A stretch of 64,000 nucleotides of DNA from Methylorubrum suomiense (GTDB taxonomy: Bacteria; Pseudomonadota; Alphaproteobacteria; Rhizobiales; Beijerinckiaceae): assembly GCF_022179765.1 (NCBI RefSeq), contig NZ_BPRE01000002.1, positions 124,001-188,000 of the forward strand. The letters are read 5' to 3'. Positions 17,025 to 26,121 of the stretch are shown here, piece by piece. Every line of letters begins with the position of its first letter. Positions within the stretch are counted from its first letter, which is position 1. The notes below the pieces were generated by a model, which saw only the letters and a list, made by a program, of their open reading frames with translations, had not been told where the DNA came from and did no database searches. The position numbers and the translations under genes are program-made.

Positions 17025-17055
17025 GGGGGCGCCGGATACCCCTTTCGGCGCCCCC
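17025..17055 (+). terminator. Terminator-like hairpin after DUF3597
   Basis: Perfect 10-bp GC-only arms (17025-17034 and 17046-17055) with an 11-base loop begin 7 bp after the DUF3597 stop. An A-run, not a T-run, follows on the + strand, so a classical intrinsic terminator is not formed; it may stabilise the 3' end or act with Rho. Confidence 0.45.
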
Positions 17056-17160
17056 AAAAACCGTATGTTGCCCGGACAGCCTGACGAGGCGGCCGGGCAC
17101 CCAGGCACCTGGGCCGTCGGGGGAGCCCAGCATGACACGCATCAGCAGGACCGCGAGCCC

Positions 17161-17406
17161 ATGCCCTACAGGACCTTCGTAACCCTCGTGCTCGCGACCT
17201 CCAGCCTCGTCGTGGCGCAGTCCGCATTCACCATGGACCGGGAGGCCTTGAAGGCGCGCTGCAGCGGCGACTACGCCACGTACTGCGGCGACCTCCCGCC
17301 GGACGGCGACGAGGTCCAAGCCTGCTTCCGGAAGAACATGGCGAACCTCTCGCCAGCCTGCCGCACGGAGATCGACCGGAGCGGGAAGGATGGCAGGAAG
17401 GGTTGA
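17161..17406 (+). CDS. Small exported cysteine-rich protein
   Basis: From the ATG at 17161 there are 81 residues: a signal peptide (MPYRTFVTLVLATSSLVVAQ, likely cut after about residue 20-23) and a mature part with four cysteines spaced as in GLG1/cysteine-rich repeats (RCSGDYATYCGDLPPDGDE, VQACFRKNMANLSPACR). Such short periplasmic proteins are common in Methylobacterium and related bacteria; some resemble one module of the Golgi-apparatus protein repeat. Two disulfides are likely. Function is unknown. It converges with the HWE kinase gene on the other strand, ending 25 bp from it. Confidence 0.75.
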   Translation: MPYRTFVTLVLATSSLVVAQSAFTMDREALKARCSGDYATYCGDLPPDGDEVQACFRKNMANLSPACRTEIDRSGKDGRKG

Positions 17407-17431
17407 GCCTCCCGGTTTAGGCCGACGCTCC

Positions 17432-18496
17432 CTAAGGGTGTGACGGCGGCAGGGGCATGCGCACGGACATCCGCAGGCCATCCGGAGCGAAGTCCACATC
17501 CACCTCGGCACCCGTCTGGGTGGCCAGGACCTTGTTGAGGAGCCGGTGGCCGAAGCCTTCGCGCGTGGGGTGCGGGTCGGGCGGGCCGTCGTGCTCGCTC
17601 CAGTCCCAGCGCAGGGCACGCCCGGCATGCCCATCCTCGACCCACCAGTTCACTTGGAGGCGGCCGTTCGGGTCGGCCAGCGAGCCGTGCCGCAGCGCGT
17701 TCGTGGTCAGCTCATGCAACGCCATGCCGACCGGCACGGCGAGCTCGGACGACAGCACGACCTTGGGGCCCTCCAGGGTGAGGCGCCGCCTTTCGTCGTA
17801 GGGGTCGAGCTCCGCCCTCAGCAGTCCCTCGAACGAGGCGGCCTGGGCAAGGTCCTCGGTGATCAGCGCGTGGGTCCGGGCCAACGAGCCGATCCGCCCC
17901 GAGAACGCGCGGGTGAACTCGGCGACGGAGAGCGAGGAGCGGGCGGTCGCGTTCACCACCGCCTGGACCGTGGCGAGGGTGTTCTTCACTCGGTGGTGCA
18001 GCTCGCGCACCATCAGCGCCTGACGGTCCTCGCCGCCGCGCCGCTCGGTTATGTCGCGTTGGGCCGAGACCCAGTGCGAGATGCCCCCGTCGCCCTCGCG
18101 CACGGGCGTGATCAGCCACTCGACGACGTAGGTCGAGCCGTCCTTGCGGTAGTTCACCGCTTCGCCCTGGAACGGCTCGCCAGCGGCGAGGGCGGCGCGC
18201 ATGCGGTCGAGGACGGCCCGATCCGTTCCGGGCCCCTGCAGAAGACGCGGCGTGAGACCCACGACCTCCTCGGCCCCGTAACCGGTCATGCGCGTGAAGG
18301 CGGGGTTCACGTACTCGATGCGCGGTCCCGGTTCGTCGAGGTCGGCCGAGGTGATCACGATGGCCTCGCCGGAGGCTTCGACGGCGGCCTACAGGAGCCT
18401 TGGGTCCGGCTTGCCCGCCGTCGCGATGTCCCGAACCTCCAACGCCCCCTCCCGAACGGCCCCGTCCCAAGAGGCTGTCGGTAGAACCGTATTCAT
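17432..18496 (-). pseudogene. PAS-HWE sensor histidine kinase with an in-frame amber codon
   Basis: From the ATG at 18496 (MNTVLPTASWDGAVREG...) the frame meets TAG at 18389-18391. It then continues without shift as AAVEASGEAIVITSADLDEP, a PAS domain (IEYVNPAFTRMTGYGAEEV), a PAC segment ending HWVSAQRDITERR, and an HWE core: LHHRVKN (His168 of the full frame), HELTTNALRHGSLA, and WDWSEHDGPP. The PAS domain is LOV-like (RLLQGPGTD) but has Pro where LOV domains have the adduct cysteine. A GTG at 18358 could restart translation and give a 308-residue kinase lacking only the first PAS strand, so residual activity is possible. No receiver is fused or adjacent. Confidence 0.72.
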
Positions 18497-18501
18497 CGCC
18501 T

Positions 18502-18516
18502 CAGGTTGCCAACCTG
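18502..18516. promoter_or_regulatory. Perfect 15-bp palindrome just upstream of the HWE kinase start
   Basis: CAGGTTG and CAACCTG (18502-18508, 18510-18516) flank a single central base, 5 bp from the ATG at 18496. It could be an operator overlapping the translation start or a small mRNA hairpin. The remaining sequence up to 18803 shows nothing I can name. Confidence 0.4.
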
Positions 18517-18803
18517 CGTCGCCGGTGCACCGCACGCCTGGCCGCGCTAGCCGGACCGCCGCAGGCCCGGCAGATGGCACCGACGCCGACCACCCCAGCT
18601 CGCCGCATGGGCTTCCCCCGCGTAAGGGCGAGACGCCGGCATGGATGGGTGGCTCGATGTCCCTTCGGCGGCGGAGGGCAAGCCGGCCTGGGCCCCTAGG
18701 AGATACAGCGTGACGCACGCGCCTCCGCAAACCCTTCGCCGCCACGGGTGTTGTCCGACATGACCTCGCGCGACGAGGGCGGACTTGGTTCCAAGGAGGT
18801 GCC

Positions 18804-19046
18804 ATGACGGTCGGTCACGAGGAGGGTTGCCGTTACCTGCGGGAGCTGAAGGTGATGACCTCCTTCCGTCCGATCCCCGTCATTCCCAACCTGGAGGTCG
18901 CGCTGTTCCAGCGGTTGCAGGCTTTCGAGGTGGAAGCCAAGGCGGCCGGCGCCCCCAGGGAGGTCCTGAGCGCCATCGCGGCCGCACGCCTAGACCTGCG
19001 GCTCGCCGACCTGCGGCCGTGGCTCGGCTTGCCACGCGGCCACTGA
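18804..19046 (+). CDS. Small hypothetical protein (80 aa)
   Basis: The ATG at 18804 has a near-perfect AAGGAGGTG 5-6 bases upstream, the strongest ribosome-binding site in this stretch. The product (MTVGHEEGCRYLRELKVMTS, FRPIPVIPNLEVALFQRLQA, then an Ala/Arg-rich helix ending LGLPRGH) has no signal peptide, membrane segment or known motif. It is followed after 13 bp by the amidotransferase gene and may share its transcript. I do not recognise the family. Confidence 0.55.
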   Translation: MTVGHEEGCRYLRELKVMTSFRPIPVIPNLEVALFQRLQAFEVEAKAAGAPREVLSAIAAARLDLRLADLRPWLGLPRGH

Positions 19047-19059
19047 GAACTGGGCTGCC

Positions 19060-19920
19060 GTGAATTCAACCCAATCGTCGTCGCGCTTCCTGGTGGCCGA
19101 GAGCGAGACGCCCGAGGCGCGTAAGAAGCGTCGCGAGAGCGTCGGCCGCTCCTCTGGCGAGACCTACCTCGACATCCTGCGCAGGCTCGCTCCCGGGGCC
19201 ACCTGCGACCGCATCCAGCCGGCCGACGCCGATGCGGCTCTCCCACCCGGGGACAGCTTGGCCGAATACGACGCGGTGTTCCTCACGGGCTCGCCACTGC
19301 ATCTCTATGAGGAGACGCCGGAGACCCGGCGAACGGTCGCCTTCATGCGGAGCGTGTTCGCTTCGGGCACGCCGGCCTTCGGCTCCTGCGCCGGGCTGCA
19401 GGTCGCGAAGGTCGCCGCCGGCGACAGCGTGCGCCCGAACGCGAGAAGGTTGGAGGCAGGGTTCGCGCGGCGGATCACGCCGACGGCGGATGGGCGGTCA
19501 CATCCACTGCTGGCGGGTCGGCCGGCGGCCTTCGACGCGCCGGCTATCCACACCGACGAGGTCGACGCGTTGCCACCGGGGGCCACTCTGCTCGCCGGCA
19601 ATCGCCTCACTGCCGTGCAGGCCGCCGAGATCCGCTTCGACGGCGGCGTGTTCTGGGGTGGGCAGTACCATCCCGAGATCGGCCTGGACGAAGTGGCCGG
19701 TGCCCTGCGCTGACAGGCGGATAGCTTGGTCGAGGCCGGGCTCGCACGGGGCGAGGACGACGTGGAAGCCTACGCGCTGCAGGTCGATGCCTTGCACCGC
19801 GAGCCAAACCGGCGCGACCTCGCCTGGCGCCTCGGCCTGGACGAGCAGGTCACCGACGAGCGGCTCAGGCTGGCCGAGATGCGCAACTTCATCGGGGCGC
19901 TCGTCCGGCCCGGGCGGTGA
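19060..19920 (+). pseudogene. Class I glutamine amidotransferase-like protein, split by an in-frame TGA
   Basis: From the GTG at 19060 the protein shows the GATase1 fold: YDAVFLTGSPLHLYEETPE, the nucleophile elbow FGSCAGLQV with the catalytic Cys, and GGQYHPEI with the catalytic His and Glu. After EVAGALR a TGA stands at 19711-19713. The same frame then continues without break as QADSLVEAGLARGEDDVEAY and ends RNFIGALVRPGR at 19920, which looks like the family's normal C-terminal helices. The catalytic triad precedes the stop, so a 217-residue product might still fold. The family includes GMP-synthase-like amidotransferases and gamma-glutamyl hydrolases; the acceptor is unknown. TGA could stand for Arg (CGA) or Trp (TGG). 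Confidence 0.68.
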
Positions 19921-20053
19921 GGGCTGACATCTGTGGATAGGCAGGACACCTCCCAGCCCGCGCGGAACGCGGCCTGCGCGGGACCGTTGCCTGTTGCCGC
20001 GGCGCCTCGTGCCGGTTCCGCGGGCATCTTTGCGACCTGCGTGCCGAGTTCCG

Positions 20054-20758
20054 ATGCAACTGCCCCGAGACGATACCAACCATCCGCAGGCGGAAGCCTT
20101 CCGGGCCTTCATCCGCGACGCCGGCTTCCCCTGCGTCGGCGCCAAGTCGGCCCTGACCAAGGGCCAGATGCGGGTGCTGGTCGCCCGCGACATCACCTCG
20201 GCCTGGGACGACATGCGCATCTACCCGGCCTTGATGGCCTTCGCGGCGCGCTACCGCCGACAACCGGACCTGTTCCAGAGCTTCGCCGTCGTCTTCGAGG
20301 GGCCGAGCGACCTGGACGAGGAAGGATTCGAGCGGCACCTTTGGAACCGTGTGCAGTCCCTCGCCGACAAGGACGCCTGGCTCGGCCACCCCTGGGACGG
20401 GCGCGTCGCCCCCGAGCCGGACAGCCCACACTTCTCCCTGAGCTTCGCCGGCGAGGCGTTCTTCGTGGTCGGCCTGCACCCGAACGCCAGCCGGCCCGCC
20501 CGGCGGTTCTCGTCGCCGGCCCTGGTTTTTAACCTGCACGCCCAGTTCGAGCAGCTGCGCGAGGCCGGGCGCTACGAGAAGCTGCGCTCCTCCATCCTGC
20601 AGCGGGACGAGGCGCTGGCCGGATCGGTGAACCCGATGTTGGCCCGGCACGGCGAGGTGTCCGAGGCGCGCCAGTACAGCGGCCGGGTCGTGGACGAGGA
20701 GTGGCGATGCCCGTTCCGCCCGCGTGCGACGGACACCACCGCCTCCGGTACGGCCTGA
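20054..20758 (+). CDS. YqcI/YcgG family (GntA-like) protein
   Basis: I start at the ATG at 20054, giving 234 residues; the upstream codons to 19994 are not protein-like. FPCVGAKSALTKGQMRVLVA, the central FQSFAVVFEGPSDLDEEGF, and FFVVGLHPNASRPARRF are typical of the YqcI/YcgG family. One member, GntA, is a heme-dependent N-hydroxylase in guanitoxin synthesis, and others use heme for oxygen chemistry. A histidine in HPWDGR or HPNASR could be the heme ligand. No other guanitoxin genes are nearby, so the substrate here is unknown. The gene is intact. Confidence 0.72.
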   Translation: MQLPRDDTNHPQAEAFRAFIRDAGFPCVGAKSALTKGQMRVLVARDITSAWDDMRIYPALMAFAARYRRQPDLFQSFAVVFEGPSDLDEEGFERHLWNRVQSLADKDAWLGHPWDGRVAPEPDSPHFSLSFAGEAFFVVGLHPNASRPARRFSSPALVFNLHAQFEQLREAGRYEKLRSSILQRDEALAGSVNPMLARHGEVSEARQYSGRVVDEEWRCPFRPRATDTTASGTA

Positions 20759-20834
20759 GGCGACGTTGGCAGGGACCTCCGGCGCCGGGAGACGTTTCCC
20801 GAGCCGGCAGGGCGCGCTCAAGGGAGCTTCGCGA

Positions 20835-22657
20835 ATGGAACAGGGTGTGGCGACGGCGGTGCTTTGCATCGTCGCGGGCGGCATCGCAGCCCAGGTCATC
20901 GCTTCCCGTTTCCGCATTCCGGCCATCGTCCTCCTCCTCGGGCTCGGCTTCCTCGTCGGGCCGGTGCTCGGCCTCCTCCATCCGTCCCAGGCGTTCGGGC
21001 CAAACCTCCGTCCCCTGATCGGCCTGGCCGTGGCCATCGTGGTGTTCGAGGGCGGCCTCGCGCTCGACTTCCGCGAGTTGCGTGCCGCCGGCGAGGGCGT
21101 GCTCCGGCTCACCGCCATCGCCCTGCCCATCAACTTCGTGTTGGGCACGGTCGCCGCCCACCTCGTCGGCGGCATGCTCTGGGGGCCGTCGGCTGTGTTC
21201 GGGGCCATCCTTGTGGTGACCGGCCCGACCGTCATCCTGCCGCTGCTGCGCCACGCCCGCCTGGAGCGGCGCTCCGCCGCATTCCTGAGGTGGGAAGCCA
21301 TCGTCAACGACCCGGTCGGCGCCATCCTGACCGCCATCGTCATCGAGATCCTGGTCGGCCTACCGCATCGGTCGGGCGAGGAGGCCGTGACGGACCTCGC
21401 GCTGCACCTCGCGGAAGGCGCCGGGGCCGCCGCGGTCCTCGGGGTCGGCTCGGCCTTCCTCGTGGCCTGGGCGTTCCGGCGCGACCTTGTCCCGGAGACC
21501 CTGAAGACGCCGCTCCTGCTGGCGCTGGCGCTCGTCGCCTACGCGGTGCCGAACCTCCTGATGCACGAGGCCGGGCTGATCGGCGCGACCGTGTTCGGCA
21601 TCGCGCTCGCAAACCTGCACGTCCCGGGCATCGCAGAATTGCGCCGCTTCAAGGAGGCGCTGGTCGTCCTCCTGGTCTCCTGCCGCTTCGTCGTCCTCAC
21701 CGCCGACCTCGACCTCACGGTGCTGGGCAAGCTCTCCCTGCCGGTCATCGCGTTGACGGCCACGACGCTGTTCGTGGTGCGGCCGGCGGCGCTTTGGCTG
21801 GCCACGTGGCGCAGCGACCTGACCTGGCGCGAGCGCCTGTTCGTCGGGTGGATCGGCCCGCGCGGCATCGTGGCGGCCGCGGTCGCCGGCCTCGCCGGCC
21901 CCAGGCTCAGCGAGGCGGGCTATGCGGGAGGCACCTGATCCAGCCAACGGTGTTCGCCGTCATCGTCGCGACCGTGCTCGCCCATGGGTTCTCGCTCGCG
22001 CCGCTGGCACGCCGGTTCGGGCTCTCGGTCGCCGCGGATGCGGAGCGGCTTGCCGTCGTCGGCGCCTCGCCCTGGTCAAGCGACCTCGCCCTGGCGCTGC
22101 ACCGCGCCGGCGTGCCGGTGCTGCTGGTCGACACCTATCCCGGGGCCTTACGCGCGGCCCGGGCTGGCGGGGTGCCGACGCTGCAGGCTGAGCTCCTGTC
22201 GCGTGAGGCCGAGGAAGGGCTTGCCGACCAACCGCCGGACCGGCTGCTCGCGGCGACCCGGGACGAGCTCTACAACGCACTGGTCTGCACGCGCCTCGCG
22301 CCGGAACTCGGCCGCGAGCGGGTCTACCAACTCGCGCCGTCCGCGGACCACCTCCTGCACGCGGAGACCGGCGTGAGCCGGGACTCGCGCGGGGAGGTGC
22401 TGGCGAACGGGTTCGACTTCGAGGCCCTGGCAGGGAGACACGCCGCCGGCTGGCGGTTCGTGATCGAGCCAGCCGGCTCAGAGGTCCGCGACGCGCGGTG
22501 CCTGCTCGTCATCCGGTCGGACGGGAGCCTCGACTTCCCCTCGCCGGACCACGAGATGGCCCGGACGGCGGACGGCGACCGTCTGCTCCTGCCAGCTCCC
22601 TCAGACGGGGCGCGTCATGGCGACGTCCGCGAGCCGGTCATGGCCGGCACGGCCTAG
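20835..22657 (+). pseudogene. CPA1-type cation/proton antiporter, frameshifted between transport and C-terminal domains
   Basis: The ATG at 20835 starts a membrane protein (MEQGVATAVLCIVAGGIAAQ) with about 12 segments of the CPA1/NhaP sodium-proton exchanger family. The conserved VVFEGGLALDF and the RWEAIVNDPVGAILTA helix with the ND pair are present. The frame ends at GYAGGT (stop at 21936-21938). In the -1 frame the protein continues at once with LIQPTVFAVIVATVLAHGFS, the last membrane helix, and a 230-residue cytoplasmic domain with a Rossmann-like start (LAVVGASPWSSDLALALHRA), ending at 22657. One lost base near 21930 explains the break. Whole, it would be about 605 residues. As written, the last helix and regulatory domain are detached, so normal activity is doubtful. 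Confidence 0.8.
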
Positions 22658-22754
22658 ACCCGAAGGCACGGAACGCGCTGGGGCTGCAACGCTTCGGCGT
22701 CTGGCGCGTAGACATGCCGGGCCCCGTTCAGGGTCGACAAGGAGCGAACCGGAC

Positions 22755-23756
22755 ATGGCGCATAAGGCGCTGCGCGAGCAGGTCATCGTCGTCACAGGCG
22801 CGTCGAGCGGCATCGGCTTGTCCACCGCCCGCATGGCCGCCAAGCGCGGCGCCCGGGTGGTGCTCGCCGCGCGCAGCCAGGACGTGCTCGCCCGGGTCGC
22901 CGACGAGCTCGGCCCGAACGCAACCTATGTCGTCGCCGACGTAGGCCGGCGCGAGGACGTCCAGGCCATCGCCGACAAAGCAATCGCGACGTTCGGCGGC
23001 TTCGACACCTGGGTCAACGTCGCCGGCCTGACCGTCTACGGGCCGTTGCGCGAGATCGCCTACAAGGATCACGAGCGCCTGATCCAGACCAACCTCTGGG
23101 GTACGGTGAATGGCTCTCTGATGGCCGTCGAGCACCTGCGGAAACGCGGTGGCGCGCTGATCAATGTCGGCAGTATCGCATCCGACCTCGCCTTCCCGTT
23201 TCAGGGCCTTTACGCGACCTCGAAGCACGCGGTGAAGGGTTTCACCGACACCTTGCGCATGGAGCTCATCGCGGACCGGGCGCCGGTCTCGGTCACCCTC
23301 GTGAAGCCGGCGTCCATCGACACGCCGCTGCCGCAGCGTGCCCGCAACTACATGGACCGCGAGCCGACGCTGCCGCCGCCGATCTACCCGCCCGAGGAGG
23401 TGGCCAACGCCATCCTGCACGCCGCCGTGCACCCGCAGCGGGACATCTTCGTGGGCGGCGGCGGCAAGATGTTCGTGATGGGCAAGGAGTTCGCGCCGGG
23501 CGCCTACGACGAGCTGGCGCCGGCCATCATCGCCTTGCAAAAGCGTGCCGAGGAGCCGCGGGACCCGCAGGGCGCCCTCCATGCGCCGCGGCATGCCGGC
23601 GAGGTTCGCGGCGACCCGCCCGTCTACGTCGTGCGCACCAGCGCCTACACTCGGGCGACCTTGCACCCGCTGGCGACCGCCAGCGTGGTCGCCGCCGGCC
23701 TGGCCGCGACGGCCGCCGTGATCTTCGGCACGCGACCCAGGCAGCGCCGTCGCTGA
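22755..23756 (+). CDS. Short-chain dehydrogenase/reductase (SDR) family oxidoreductase
   Basis: The ATG at 22755 follows AAGGAGCGAACC. The 333-residue protein has the NAD(P) glycine motif VTGASSGIG (about residues 13-21), NVAGL in place of NNAG, the catalytic Ser in INVGSIAS, and the YATSK tetrad (Tyr-x-x-x-Lys), so it should be active. The C-terminal extension of about 80 residues ends in a hydrophobic helix and RPRQRRR, suggesting membrane attachment. This longer type is often annotated only as an SDR; the substrate is unknown. It lies 61 bp before the zinc alcohol dehydrogenase gene and may be co-transcribed with it. Confidence 0.9.
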   Translation: MAHKALREQVIVVTGASSGIGLSTARMAAKRGARVVLAARSQDVLARVADELGPNATYVVADVGRREDVQAIADKAIATFGGFDTWVNVAGLTVYGPLREIAYKDHERLIQTNLWGTVNGSLMAVEHLRKRGGALINVGSIASDLAFPFQGLYATSKHAVKGFTDTLRMELIADRAPVSVTLVKPASIDTPLPQRARNYMDREPTLPPPIYPPEEVANAILHAAVHPQRDIFVGGGGKMFVMGKEFAPGAYDELAPAIIALQKRAEEPRDPQGALHAPRHAGEVRGDPPVYVVRTSAYTRATLHPLATASVVAAGLAATAAVIFGTRPRQRRR

Positions 23757-23817
23757 CCGGGTACGCGCCCGGACTACTGACCGAAACCGAACCCCCAACG
23801 AACGGAAGCGACCGACC

Positions 23818-24996
23818 ATGAAAGCACTCACGTGGCAGAGCCGGGGCAAGATCACCTGCGAGACCGTGCCCGACCCCAAGATCGAGCACGGGCGCGACGT
23901 CATCATCAAGGTGACCGCCTGCGCAATCTGCGGTTCGGACCTGCACCTCATGGGCGGGTTCATGCCCACCATGGAATGCGGCGACGTCCTCGGCCACGAA
24001 ACCATGGGCGAGGTCATCGAGGTCGGAAAGGACAACGCGAAGCTCAAGGTCGGCGACCGCATCGTGGTGCCCTTCACCATCTGCTGCGGCGAGTGCCGGC
24101 AGTGCAAGTGGGGCAACTGGAGCTGCTGCGAGCGCACCAACCCGAACGGCAAGCTCCAGGCCGAGACCTACGGCTACCCGCTCGCCGGCCTGTTCGGGTT
24201 CTCCCACATCACCGGCGGCTACGCGGGCGGCCAGGCCGAGTACCTGCGGGTGCCCTACGCCGACGTCGGGCCCATCGTGGTGCCCGAGGGCCTCACCGAC
24301 GAGCAGGTGCTGTTCCTGTCCGACATCTTCCCAACCGCCTACCAGGCCGCCGAGCACTGCGACATCGGTCCTGAGGACACCGTCGCCATCTGGGGCTGCG
24401 GCCCGGTTGGCGTGCTGGCGGTGAAGTGCTGCTACCTGCTCGGTGCCAAGCGCGTCATCGCCATCGACAGCGTGCCCGAGCGCCTGGCGCTCGCCCGCGA
24501 GGCCGGCGCGGAGACCATCGACCTGTCCAAGGAGAACGTGCAGGACACGCTGATGGAGATGACCAAGGGCCTCGGCCCGGACTCGGTCATCGAGGCGGTC
24601 GGCATGGAATCCCACGGGGCGGACACCACGCTGCAGAAGGTCACCTCGGCCATCATGGAGCACACGGTCAGCCTTGAGCGGCCTTATGCGCTCAACCAGG
24701 CCATCCTCGCCTGCAGGCCCGGCGGAAACGTCTCGATGCCGGGCGTGTTCGCGGGTCCCGTCGGTCCCGTCGCCCTCGGCATCCTGATGAACAAGGGCCT
24801 GACCCTGAAGACCGGCCAGACCCACATGGTGAGGTACATGAAGCCGCTGCTGGAGCGCATACAGAACGGCGACATCGACCCCTCCTTCATCATCAGCCAC
24901 CGCTCGACGAACCTTGAGGAGGGCCCGGCGCTGTACGACCTGTTCCGGGACAAGAAGGACAACTGCACCAAGGTCGTGTTCAAGCCGCACGGCTGA
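23818..24996 (+). CDS. Zinc-dependent alcohol dehydrogenase (formaldehyde dehydrogenase-like)
   Basis: The 392-residue MDR-superfamily enzyme has the catalytic-zinc region (CAICGSDLHLMGGF and GHETMGEV), the structural zinc cysteines in CCGECRQCKWGNWSCC, and a nucleotide-binding glycine motif WGCGPVGVLAVK. The extended loop around the structural site and the C-terminal SAIMEHTVSLERPYALNQAI region resemble glutathione-independent formaldehyde dehydrogenases of the FdhA type. It should oxidise an alcohol or aldehyde using NAD(P). A role in formaldehyde handling would suit a methylotroph but is inferred. The gene is intact and follows the SDR gene. Confidence 0.92.
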   Translation: MKALTWQSRGKITCETVPDPKIEHGRDVIIKVTACAICGSDLHLMGGFMPTMECGDVLGHETMGEVIEVGKDNAKLKVGDRIVVPFTICCGECRQCKWGNWSCCERTNPNGKLQAETYGYPLAGLFGFSHITGGYAGGQAEYLRVPYADVGPIVVPEGLTDEQVLFLSDIFPTAYQAAEHCDIGPEDTVAIWGCGPVGVLAVKCCYLLGAKRVIAIDSVPERLALAREAGAETIDLSKENVQDTLMEMTKGLGPDSVIEAVGMESHGADTTLQKVTSAIMEHTVSLERPYALNQAILACRPGGNVSMPGVFAGPVGPVALGILMNKGLTLKTGQTHMVRYMKPLLERIQNGDIDPSFIISHRSTNLEEGPALYDLFRDKKDNCTKVVFKPHG

Positions 24997-25044
24997 CGCC
25001 ACCCGGGTCATGGCCGGCGACGGCCTCAACGCACGAAGGCACGG

Positions 25045-26121
25045 ATGTTGGACGACACACGCGACCTGGCCCTGGTCTTCGCCGGCGGCAACGCCGTCGG
25101 CGCCTACCATGCCGGGACCTACGAGGCGCTGCACGGCCACGGGCTCCGGCCCGATTGGGTCGTGGGCGCCTCCATCGGCGCGGTGACTGCCGCCATCGTC
25201 GCGGGCAACGCCACCGAGGACAGGGTCGCCAAGCTCCGGGCGTTCTGGGACGAGGCGACCCTGGCCACGGGCCCGAGCCCGACCGGGCTGCTCAAGCCGC
25301 GCCAGGTCTACAACGGCCTGCACGCCCTCCTGGCGCTCGCCTGGGGGCGACCGAGCATATTCGGCCACCGGTTACCCGGCCTATGGTCGGCCCTCCCATG
25401 GGTGCCGAATGACGTGGCCCTGTTCGACAACAAGCCCCTGCTGCGGACCCTGGAGCGCCTCATCGACTTCGAGCGGCTGAACCGAGGCGGCACGCGCCTG
25501 ACGGTGGGCTGCGTCGATATCGAGACCGGCGAGGAGGTCTACTTCGATACCGCACGCCAGGAGGTCCGGCCCGAGCACATCCTCGCCAGCACGGCCATCC
25601 TGCCCGCCTTTCCGCCCGTCGAGGTGGATGGCCGGGTCCTATGCGACGCGGGCTACACCAACAACCTGCCCCTCGACCCGCTCTTCGAGAACGAGCCGGA
25701 GCGGGACCTTCTCTGCATCGCCTCCGACCTGTTCTCCCTGCGAGCGCCGCGACCCGCCTCCCTCGACGCAGTTCTGGAGCGCGCCAACGACCTCATCTTC
25801 GCCAGCCCCCCGCGTCGGGCGATTGCGGGGCTGAGGCGAGAGTACGCGCTGCGGGAGCGGCTCGATCCCGCGGGACCGGCGGTGACGCTGCTTCACCTCG
25901 TCTACCAGGCCGGCGCGGACGAGCTCGCGGCCAAGAGCTTCGACTTCTCGCCGTCTTCCATCCGCGACCGCTGGGCCGCAGGCCGCCGCGACGCGGAGCA
26001 CGGCCTGGGGCTGCTGGGGCCCGGGAAGCGCGCGGGCGGCCGGTTCGGCTACCTGACCCTCCCGGACGGCCTCGTAGCGCCGAAGGCCACTACGCCTCAA
26101 GCGGCCTCCGCGGTCGCGTAG
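25045..26121 (+). CDS. Patatin-like phospholipase family protein
   Basis: The 358-residue protein has all patatin elements: the oxyanion glycine loop (VFAGGNAVGAYHAG), the nucleophile elbow GASIG with the catalytic Ser, and the dyad Asp in CDAGYTNN (the family has DGG or DGA here). The middle part has conserved VGCVDIETGE and HILASTAILPAFPPVEV. It should be a lipid acyl hydrolase using a Ser-Asp dyad. There is no signal peptide, so it acts in the cytoplasm or on the inner membrane face. It overlaps the 3' end of the convergent DUF2252 gene by 25 bp. Confidence 0.9.
   Translation: MLDDTRDLALVFAGGNAVGAYHAGTYEALHGHGLRPDWVVGASIGAVTAAIVAGNATEDRVAKLRAFWDEATLATGPSPTGLLKPRQVYNGLHALLALAWGRPSIFGHRLPGLWSALPWVPNDVALFDNKPLLRTLERLIDFERLNRGGTRLTVGCVDIETGEEVYFDTARQEVRPEHILASTAILPAFPPVEVDGRVLCDAGYTNNLPLDPLFENEPERDLLCIASDLFSLRAPRPASLDAVLERANDLIFASPPRRAIAGLRREYALRERLDPAGPAVTLLHLVYQAGADELAAKSFDFSPSSIRDRWAAGRRDAEHGLGLLGPGKRAGGRFGYLTLPDGLVAPKATTPQAASAVA

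Noticed and set aside
17025-17055. Classical Rho-independent terminator
   Set aside because: The hairpin is strong, but an A-run instead of a T-run follows on the transcribed strand; kept only as a terminator-like feature.
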